A stretch of 64,000 bases of DNA from G965218495 sp965262785. GTDB taxonomy: Bacteria; Bacteroidota; Rhodothermia; Rhodothermales; Bin80. How positions within the stretch are numbered: position 1 is the stretch's first letter; every line of letters starts with the position of its first letter. Under the pieces are notes generated by a model, which ran no database searches, was not told the DNA's origin, and saw only the letters and a program-made list of their open reading frames with translations. The stretch lies in NCBI GenBank assembly GCA_965262785.1, contig OZ253559.1, forward strand, positions 2,418,001-2,482,000. The letters run 5' to 3'. Shown one piece after another: positions 38,265 to 45,180 of the stretch. A program made the position numbers and the translations under genes.

Positions 38265-39233
38265 ATGAACCCCTCACAGCCTGTTTTGGGGAGGGCTGAG
38301 GCACCTTTAGACGCCCAGATCAATCCCTCCGGTGACTCGCGGCGGCTTCTGATGAAGCTCTGCACGCACATACTGCAACAATTGACCACCGACTGGCCCA
38401 TTCCGGCAGCGCAGCAGCAGCCGGCGCCACCGCCCGTAGTGATCAAGGCTTCTGCTGCGGCCCAGGACACAAAGCCAGACTCGGCGCAGTTGAATGAAGC
38501 GTGGCAGCTGTTGCATTCGCGTAGTCTGCAAGACGACCCGATCGTTGCGATCTGGCTGCGCGGGCTGTGCCCACGCGGCGTTAGCATCGTTCTTGGAGCG
38601 GGTCTGACCATCACGGGCTATCGCCGCATACTTGGCCTTGTAGCGTGCTACCCTGAGAACGTCTCTGCTCTTACGTCCTTTGTGCAGTCGCTGTCCGATC
38701 GTGGTCTTTCGGCCGCCGCCGGGCTGCTCTGTGTGCTGCCCAGCAGTACGGGACTTCAATCGGCGGTGCGCCAGGTGTTCGGCGCCAAGGTCGCTATACA
38801 GCGCTGTCTCAATTCGCTGTTGGATCAAATCACCTGCGGTCTTCCGGAAGACCTTGCTCCTGTGTATCGCAATCGCCTCCGCCAAGCATGGAATGGGTTC
38901 GATGCCCGGGAAGCTGAACGCGCACTCACCCGTATTCACCAGGACTTGACGCGTGTCAATCGGTCCGCAGCGAAGGTTTTATGGGAGGGCCTGGAGCAAT
39001 CTCTGACGATTCAACGCACGGGCATGCTGCTCAAGCTCGACCGGGGGCTACGCGTGATGCGCTTCATGGATGCCATCAGTCGCAGGTTGCAGACCCCGGC
39101 CAGCGCCGTTTTCCAGCAACGCGAACAGATGGCACTGGCACTGTTGGAACACGAGGCTCAGCTGCGCCGTGTGGCCCATGCGGCCTATCTGCCACAACTT
39201 CGTGAGAGTCTCATCAACCTTAACGCCGTCTGA
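38265..39233 (+). CDS. catalytically degenerate mutator-transposase paralogue (copy A)
   Basis: The 322-residue frame is open and almost identical to the one at 42641..43609. It aligns with the RNase-H-like core of the transposase encoded next to it: DDPIVAIWLRG for the first-aspartate strand, ITGYRRILGL, a VLPSSTGL block where active enzymes have VDGSRGL, QVFGAKVAIQRC, and LWEGLEQSLTIQRTG at the end. First and second catalytic aspartates are R and P, and the histidine of C-x2-H is gone. It also lacks the N-terminal domain of the active enzyme. Its stop overlaps the ATG of the transposase by one base. The role is unknown; a regulator or structural subunit is inferred. Confidence 0.85.
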   Translation: MNPSQPVLGRAEAPLDAQINPSGDSRRLLMKLCTHILQQLTTDWPIPAAQQQPAPPPVVIKASAAAQDTKPDSAQLNEAWQLLHSRSLQDDPIVAIWLRGLCPRGVSIVLGAGLTITGYRRILGLVACYPENVSALTSFVQSLSDRGLSAAAGLLCVLPSSTGLQSAVRQVFGAKVAIQRCLNSLLDQITCGLPEDLAPVYRNRLRQAWNGFDAREAERALTRIHQDLTRVNRSAAKVLWEGLEQSLTIQRTGMLLKLDRGLRVMRFMDAISRRLQTPASAVFQQREQMALALLEHEAQLRRVAHAAYLPQLRESLINLNAV

Positions 39234-39687
39234 TGCCCCATACCCCTATGCTGGATCAATCACTCATCGAGGACTTTCGGGGGCTTGCGCAAAGGAACTT
39301 CATCGGCCTGGCCAGCTGCCTTGGGTGTCTTGATCATCTTCTTACCAAGATGGCCACATGGGTCATGGAAGCCGAGGTCCGCTTCATATGCGGCGCACGT
39401 GGGAAGCACCATAAGACCGGCTTTCAGCGCTGGGGGGCGAATCCGGGTTCCATCCGCGTCGGTTTGGAGCGCATTGCGGTCCGCGTTCCGCGCGTGCGGA
39501 ATGTACGAACCCGAAAGGAGCGTCCTCTGCAAACGTACCGCCTCTTGCGCGAGCGTGGGCTTATGGACCGGGAAAGCGTGACACGAGGGTTGCTGTGTGG
39601 ACTCTCGCGGCGCAATTACAGGCAGGCGGCCCAAGTCTTTACCGATAGTCTGGGGTTGAGCGCCAGCAGCATAGGCAACGCCTTCAT

Positions 39688-40504
39688 GTGCGCCGTGATA
39701 AGGCGCTTTTCTCTGGTGGGTGCGAATCCCATCCATCATCTGTCGCTCCAGGTGGTAGCGGCCAAGGCGGTTTATGGAGGTAACGACATGGACTGAAGCA
39801 CTTTGGCAAAAGGATCGCTTTGCGATTCAGCGAACGTACGGGCCGGAACGCGTAGTGAATGCTGAGCAGGCCTCGAAACTGCTAATGCGAAAGCCGACCC
39901 TCCATGAAGTAGGGGAAGGCCGCCGGCAGTTCGGGAAGCGAGCGACACAGGCACCGAGCTGTTTTCGCCGGGGTAATGGCACTGGCACGTACGGAAGATG
40001 AGAAAAGACGCAACACGGGAAACCCTGTTGATGGTGGGGCACACCAACTGGAAGCTCGCAAGAGCCAGGCCGGGTCAACAGGGTGGCGGAGTGGCCCGTA
40101 TTACCGTGGAAGCGGGGTAATGCTCGCCGAGGGAAGGGGCCGCAGGTGCGGAACGGTGTTCAAAGAGGGAAAGGCCTCGGCAATGGCAAAGTCCTAACAG
40201 CCGGGTTACGGTCGGAGACCTCAGAGACATCACATGCGAAAGTGAAGGAAGCGCGCTCCGGCTCTGCCGGGGAGCGTGGCAGTCAAGGCGTAAACAGGCT
40301 TGGCTCCGAGTCATCAAGGGTGTCGAGTAGGCGATGGAGGGTGTCCCCCTTCATTAGGCAAAGCTCTTCGTTCCGGGCGACTTTTCCGAGTGCGAGATGC
40401 ATGATCCGCCTGGAGAGCCCGGTGCGGGAAAACCGCACGCCGGGTTCGGTGAGCGGCGGGCGGAAACGCGCTCCTCGGAGTGGCGCGCCGCCCGCCGACT
40501 CTAC
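39688..40504 (+). mobile_element. group II intron lacking an intron-encoded protein (817 nt)
   Basis: The intron begins with the canonical GTGCG and ends in AC. A 33-nt domain V is at 40415-40447. Domain VI follows with the long stem GGCGGGCGG/CCGCCCGCC, and an unpaired A at 40498 lies 7 nt from the 3' end, where the branch point belongs. ATGAAG at 39904-39909 is complementary to CTTCAT, the last six exon bases (39682-39687), and is a candidate EBS1. Boundaries come from comparison with the uninterrupted copy at 41328..42644. No reverse transcriptase or maturase frame is present, so splicing would rely on the RNA alone or on a protein acting in trans. Confidence 0.9.
40415..40447 (+). ncRNA. 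group II intron domain V
   Basis: A helix GAGCCCGG with CCGGGTTC, a two-base bulge, then TGCGG-GAAAA-CCGCA. It contains the catalytic AGC triad at 40416-40418. Layout and length match domain V of bacterial group II introns. Confidence 0.88.
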
Positions 40505-41023
40505 TACGCAGACGGCAGCGCTACTGGAGGCATTTGAGACGCGCCGATTCGATCAGCACACCTTTGCGGCGCTCCTGCTTGATGGCAAGTATTTGGCTGG
40601 TGTGCAGATGATCGTAGCGATGGGCATCACGACCGAGGGCGAGAAGGTCGTACTGGGCTTTGCGGAAAGCCGTACCGAGAACAGTGCGCAGGTGGAGTCG
40701 CTGCTGCAGGATCTGTTGCGTCGGGGCTTCACCCATACCGACAAGCTGTTGGTACAGGTGGACGGCAGCCGCGGGCTTCGCAAGGGAATCAGTGCGGTGT
40801 TTGGGGATGCGGTCGTATTCCAGCGCTGCCAATGGCACAAGCGTACCAATGTGACGCGTCACATCAAGAGCGAGCCAGCGGCCACGCAAATGAAGCGTCG
40901 GCTTCAGGCGGCTTGGGAACTGCCCACGTACGCAGAGGCACGGGCGGCGCTTGCGTCGCTGCATGAAGCGCTGCAGCAGTCGTGCCCGAAAGCCGCACGC
41001 AGTCTGGAGGAGGGTATGGAGGA

Positions 41024-41327
41024 GGGATTGCACATTTTTAAGTTGGGTTTCGGCAGCTTCTGCCGAGATGGGCCCTCAAAGTAGATATCTTTTGGCAATG
41101 GATTGGGCTTCGGGTCGAGTGTGTGGGTGCAAATGGGACGGTGCATGCCAATGCGGGCCCAATTGCGTGCTCACACGCGGATTTTCGGGCGTAGGCAGGC
41201 TCGTGGAGTGACTTTCCGGGCACGATATCCCGCAGGGATCCTCTGATCGCACGCGTAAGCGGCGATCTTGGCAGGGTGCAGCGCCTCAGAGCGTCCAGAC
41301 AGCTGCGGGTTTTGCGTTATGCCAGCG
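41024..41327. other. 300-bp non-coding right end of the IS256-type element
   Basis: Between the transposase stop (41328) and the tip lies about 300 bp without a gene; the same segment is at 44039-44342 in copy A, inverted. It includes a small perfect hairpin near the tip (CGGCAGCTTCTGCCG, 41050-41064). An internal end-recognition region, a terminator or a small RNA are possible; nothing in the sequence decides between them. Confidence 0.55.
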
Positions 41328-42644
41328 TCAGCAGCGCACTACTGCGCTGTGGCATCCAGCGGCAGGTGTTGCCTTTGCAGCCCCCTGGGGCTGGCAGACC
41401 GAATCCCCACTAACCCATCGACCCCCGGAGGTGCTCAGGACCTGGGTCAGCTCCTTCATGTCCTCCCGGCGTATCGGCTTCAGATTCGACTCGTACTGCA
41501 TGAATATCGCCCCGCACCAGCGCTGACGCATCCCCGATGATCCCCAGCGCTTCACGTTCCGTGATCGGTTCGCAATAATGCTGTTGAGGTTCTCGATGAT
41601 GTTCGTCGTCTTCAGGCTGTCTCTGACAGCCTGGTTCCGCACCCCCAACCGGTGAAGCGTCAGCGTATCCTCCAAACCCTCCTCCAGACTGCGTGCGGCT
41701 TTCGGACACGATCGCTGCAGCGCTTCATGCAGCGACGCAAGCGCCGCCCGTGCCTCCGCGTACGTGGGCAGTTCCCAAGCCGCCTGAAGCCGGCGCTTCA
41801 TTTGCGTGGCCGCTGGCTTGCTTTTGATGTGACGCGTCACATTGGTACGCTTGTGCCACTGGCAGCGCTGGAATTCGACCGCATCCCCAAACACCGCGCT
41901 GATCCCCTTGCGAAGCCCGCGGCTGCCGTCCACCTGCACCAACAGCTTGTCGGTATGGGTGAAGCCCCGACGCAACAGATCCTGCAGCAGCGACTCCACC
42001 TGCGCACTGTTCTCGGTACGGCTTTCCGCAAAGCCCAGTACGACCTTCTCGCCCTCGGTCGTGATGCCCATCGCTACGGTCATCTGCATACCAGCCAAAT
42101 ACTTGCCATCAAGCAGGAGCACCGCAAAGGTGTGCTGATCGAAGCGGCGCGTCTCAAATGCCTCCAGTAGCGCTGCCGTCTGCGTTATGAAGGCGTTGCC
42201 TATGCTGCTGGCACTCAACCCCAGACTATCGGTGAAGACTTGGGCCGCCTGCCTGTAATTGCGCCGCGACAGTCCACACAGCAACCTTCTTACCACGCTT
42301 TCCCGGTCCATAAGCCCACGCTCGCGCAAGAGGCGGTACGTTTGCAGAGGACGCTCCTTTCGGGTTCGTACATTCCGCACGCGCGGAACGCGGACCGCAA
42401 TGCGCTCCAAACCGACGCGGATGGAACCCGGATTCGCCCCCCAGCGCTGAAAGCCGGTCTTATGGTGCTTCCCACGTGCGCCGCATATGAAGTGGGCCTC
42501 GGCTTCCATGACCCATGTGGCCATCTTGGTAAGAAGATGATCAAGACTTCCAAGGCAGCTGGCCAGGCCGATGAAATTCCTTTGCGCAAGCCCGCGAAGG
42601 TCCTCGATGAGTGATTGATCCAGCATAGGGGTATGGGTCATCAT
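41328..42644 (-). CDS. IS256/mutator-family transposase (copy B, intact)
   Basis: The 438-residue protein has an N-terminal DNA-binding part with CGARGKHHKTGFQRWGANPGS, then YRQAAQVFTDSLGLSASSIG. The RNase-H-like core has D179 (LLLDGKYL), D239 (VQVDGSRGL), the C-x2-H motif at 261-264 (QRCQWHK) and E351 (TNIIENLNS). These are the DDE residues and signature of the mutator family. The start overlaps the stop of the degenerate paralogue by 4 nt (42641-42644), so translation is likely coupled. The final 45 residues after LTQVLST are rich in G, A and C and may lie outside the conserved fold. Confidence 0.95.
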   Translation of the reverse strand: MMTHTPMLDQSLIEDLRGLAQRNFIGLASCLGSLDHLLTKMATWVMEAEAHFICGARGKHHKTGFQRWGANPGSIRVGLERIAVRVPRVRNVRTRKERPLQTYRLLRERGLMDRESVVRRLLCGLSRRNYRQAAQVFTDSLGLSASSIGNAFITQTAALLEAFETRRFDQHTFAVLLLDGKYLAGMQMTVAMGITTEGEKVVLGFAESRTENSAQVESLLQDLLRRGFTHTDKLLVQVDGSRGLRKGISAVFGDAVEFQRCQWHKRTNVTRHIKSKPAATQMKRRLQAAWELPTYAEARAALASLHEALQRSCPKAARSLEEGLEDTLTLHRLGVRNQAVRDSLKTTNIIENLNSIIANRSRNVKRWGSSGMRQRWCGAIFMQYESNLKPIRREDMKELTQVLSTSGGRWVSGDSVCQPQGAAKATPAAGCHSAVVRC

Positions 42645-43609
42645 ACGGCGTTGAGGTTGATGAGAATCTCACGAAGTTGTGGCAGATGGGCCGCATGGGC
42701 CACACGGCGCAGATGAGCCTCGTGTTCCAACAGTGCCAGTGCCATCTGTTCGCGTTGCTGGAAAACGGCGCTGGCCGGGGTCTGCAACCTGCGACTGATG
42801 GCATCCATGAAGCGCATCACGCGTAGCCCCCGGTCGAGCTTGAGCAGCATGCCCGTACGTTGAATCGTCAGAGATTGCTCCAGGCCCTCCCATAAAACCT
42901 TCGCTGCGGACCGATTGACGCGCGTCAAGTCCTGGTGAATACGGGTGAGTGCGCGTTCAGCTTCCCGGGCATCGAACCCATTCCATGCCTGGCGGAGGCG
43001 ATTGCGATACACAGGAACAAGGTCTTCCGGAAGACCGCAGGTGATTTGATCCAACAGCGAATTGAGACAGCGCTGTATAGCGACCTTGGCGCCGAACACC
43101 TGGCGCACCGCCGATTGAAGTCCCGTACTGCTGGGCAGCACACAGAGCAGCCCATCGGCGGCCGAAAGACCACGATCGCACAGCGACTGCACAAAGGACG
43201 TAAGAGCAGAGACGTTTTCAGGGTAGCACGCTACAAGGCCAAGTATGCGGCGATAGCCCGTGATGGTCAGACCCGCTCCAAGAACGATGTTAACGCCGCG
43301 TGGGCACAGCCCGCGCAGCCAGATCGCAACGATCGGGTCGTCTTGCAGACTGCGCGAATGCAACAGCTGCCACGCTTCATTCAACTGCGCCGAGTCTGGC
43401 TTTGTGTCCTGCGCCGCAGCAGAAGCCTTGATCACTACGGGCGGTGGCGCCGGCTGCTGCTGCGCTGCCGGAATGGGCCAGTCGGTGGTCAATTGTTGCA
43501 GTATGTGCGTGCAGAGCTTCATCAGAAGCCGCCGCGAGTCACCGGAGGGATTGATCTGGGCGTCTGCAGGCGCCTCAGTGCTCCCCAAAACAGGCTGTGA
43601 GGGGTTCAT
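42641..43609 (-). CDS. catalytically degenerate mutator-transposase paralogue (copy B)
   Basis: This 322-residue partner lies directly upstream of the transposase. It has a Gln/Pro/Ala-rich linker (about 46-66) and then a domain that aligns with transposase residues of about 170-350. R99 replaces the first aspartate (IWLRG versus LLLDG), P159 the second (LPSSTGL versus VDGSRGL), and S184 the C-x2-H histidine (QRCLNSL versus QRCQWHK). No equivalent of IIENLN with the final glutamate is seen. The long open frame kept in two copies argues that it is a real protein. The function is inferred: a dominant regulator, a targeting subunit or part of a hetero-oligomer. Confidence 0.86.
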   Translation of the reverse strand: MNPSQPVLGSTEAPADAQINPSGDSRRLLMKLCTHILQQLTTDWPIPAAQQQPAPPPVVIKASAAAQDTKPDSAQLNEAWQLLHSRSLQDDPIVAIWLRGLCPRGVNIVLGAGLTITGYRRILGLVACYPENVSALTSFVQSLCDRGLSAADGLLCVLPSSTGLQSAVRQVFGAKVAIQRCLNSLLDQITCGLPEDLVPVYRNRLRQAWNGFDAREAERALTRIHQDLTRVNRSAAKVLWEGLEQSLTIQRTGMLLKLDRGLRVMRFMDAISRRLQTPASAVFQQREQMALALLEHEAHLRRVAHAAHLPQLREILINLNAV

Positions 43610-44342
43610 ATGGTTGGAAAGGAGTGGTGGAGGCTAGGGTCCACCTCCACAGCAACTCTCCAATTCCCAACTTGAATTTGTGCGATCCCATGGAGGGATA
43701 CGCTGGCGCTTCACCGGTTGGGGGTGCGGAACCAGGCTGTCAGAGACAGTCTGAAGACGACAAACATCATCGAGAACCTCAACAGCATTATTGCGAACCG
43801 ATCACGGAACGTGAAGCGCTGGGGATCATCGGGGATGCGTCAGCGCTGGTGCGGGGCGATATTCATGCAGTACGAGTCGAATCTGAAGCCGATACGCCGG
43901 GAGGACATGAAGGAGCTGACCCAGGCGCTGAGCACCTCCGGGGGTCGATGGGTTAGTGGGGATTCGGTCTGCCAGCCCCAAGGGGCTGCAAAGGCAACAC
44001 CTGCCGCTGGATGCCACAGCGCAGTAGTGCGCTGCTGACGCTGGCATAACGCAAAACCCGCAGCTGTCTGGGCGCTCTGAGGCGCTGCACCGTGCCAAGA
44101 TCGCCGCTTACGCGTGCGATCAGAGGATCCCTGCGGGATATCGTGCCCGGAAAGTCACTCCACGAGCCTGCCTACGCCCGAAAATCCGCGTGTGAGCACG
44201 CAATTGGGCCCACATTGGCATGCACCGTCCCATTTGCACCCATACAATCGACCCGAAGCCCAATCCATTGCCAAAAGATATCTACTTTGAGGGCCCATCT
44301 CGGCAGAAGCTGCCGAAACCCAACTTAAAAATGTGCAATCCC

Positions 44343-44350
44343 GGCATTCG
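44343..44350. repeat. 8-bp target-site duplication, right copy (outer IS256-type element)
   Basis: GGCATTCG, identical to 38177-38184, follows the right tip of copy A. This proves that the whole 6.2-kb nest entered as one original insertion later enlarged from within. Confidence 0.93.
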
Positions 44351-45173
44351 CACGAGGCTCAGCATGCGAGAGCTGGCTATAGCATTGCAGCTCCATGGCC
44401 CGATTTTCGATGAAAATCAGAATTGCCAACTGCCCAGACCAGGCGCTCCATCGAAAGCTTTACCGAGCCCTGCCAGGCTCGCAAAAAAAGGGCTTCTAAG
44501 CAATTCCATGGCCGCAAGTGCTATTGCAGGAATGCAAATGAACCTTGTACTGCAATGGGACTCAAGGGCAGCTCTGTCGTACCCCTATATAGTGCACCCA
44601 GTGCAGCCAGCTCGGTCCTGCTAACCGCATGCGCGGAGCGTGCAGCAGCGGATGTTAGAGCAGACGCACTGTATGACCCAATCGAGATTGCAAGGGGGTT
44701 GAGAAAGCGATACTACTAACACGTAGTGACCCAAGGGACAGGGAAGGTTCAGCAAATTAAGGAGCCCTAAGCGGGTCCATTGTATCGGCTGGAGGGCGAA
44801 CGGCTCAGAAAACAGATCATGGCGGGCCCAAGCACGCAAGCGGAGGTACCCCAATGCGCAGCACAGACGGCCACGGTATTTTTGCCATTCGGCCTTGTCA
44901 ATCCAGCCATTAGTTGGTCGCAACTCTGGAGGTGCGCTGGAGTCTGAACAGACCGAGCGGGCAATGACATGCCCCGCGCAAAAAGTCGGTAGTCACCCCG
45001 TGGCGACGGGGGTAGATGTGTTCGAGATAATTCATTCTGCCGGCAATCAATATCTCGGCGCGGCTTTGAAAGGCCGAACTAAGCTGAATTACTGGCACAA
45101 AGAGCCTCTGCCAGTAGGCGGCGCCAAGGCACTTTAAACACCTGCCATTTGTAGGGTCGAGCCCTACGCGTGC
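44351..45173. other. 820-bp stretch with no supported gene
   Basis: Frames on both strands (44423..44719, 44621..44923, 44895..45137) show no domain and no consistent codon pattern. The stretch before the element (38064-38176) would be its continuation before insertion. The region may be a neutral landing site between the sulfatase and the PhoD-like gene. Confidence 0.45.
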
Positions 45174-45180
45174 CTACAAA
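45148..45180 (-). terminator. possible terminator of the PhoD-like gene
   Basis: Two nested inverted repeats overlap the end of the gene: GTAGGG-TCGAG-CCCTAC (45151-45167) and TTTGTAGG/CCTACAAA (45148-45155 with 45173-45180). No long T-run follows on the minus strand, so this is a weak candidate. Confidence 0.33.

Larger units (their letters stand above)
41024..43689 (-). mobile_element. IS256-type element, copy B (intact, inserted in copy A)
   Basis: This 2666-bp element has the same tips as copy A (GGGATTGCAC at 41024 and, on the minus strand, GGGATCGCAC from 43689). It is inserted in reverse orientation into the copy A transposase. Flanks are ATGGAGGA (41016-41023) and ATGGAGGG (43690-43697), an 8-bp duplication with one mismatch. 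It carries both genes complete, with no intron, so it came from a copy without the intron. Confidence 0.92.
39233..44038 (+). pseudogene. IS256/mutator-family transposase of copy A, split into three parts
   Basis: Part one is 39233-39687 (MPHTPMLDQSLIEDFRG... to GNAF plus two bases). Part two is 40505-41023 (TQTAALLEAF... to LEEGMEE), and part three 43698-44038 (GVRNQAVRDSLKTTNIIENLN...). Removing the intron joins GGCAACGCCTTCAT to TACGCAGACGG and restores the frame seen in copy B (GNAFITQTAAL), with only a silent ATA to ATT change. The break between parts two and three is the insertion of copy B, next to the short repeat ATGGAGG. Part three has one extra G, so even excision might leave a frameshift. 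Copy A cannot make a full transposase. Confidence 0.9.
38185..44342 (+). mobile_element. IS256-type element, copy A (outer), carrying a group II intron and an inserted copy B
   Basis: The left tip GGGATCGCACAAATTCAAG (38185) and the right tip, read inward on the minus strand as GGGATTGCACATTTTTAAG (44342), form imperfect terminal inverted repeats. An exact 8-bp duplication flanks them. Without the inserts the element would be about 2.67 kb, with two plus-strand genes. It has been broken twice: by an intron at 39688-40504, and by an inverted second copy of the same element at 41024-43689. The transposase is therefore in three pieces. Confidence 0.93.

Noticed and set aside
40083..41084. A 333-residue open frame combining an Arg/Ser-rich start with transposase sequence
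   Set aside because: The frame runs through the 3' part of the group II intron into exon two. The first 140 residues are intron RNA read by chance.
38185..44342. Large inverted duplication of a host region
   Set aside because: The repeat borders coincide exactly with transposon tips, and target duplications are present; these are two copies of one insertion element.
44621..44923. Possible 100-residue protein right of the IS256 nest
   Set aside because: Composition and lack of any motif fit a chance frame; overlapping frames on the plus strand are equally long.
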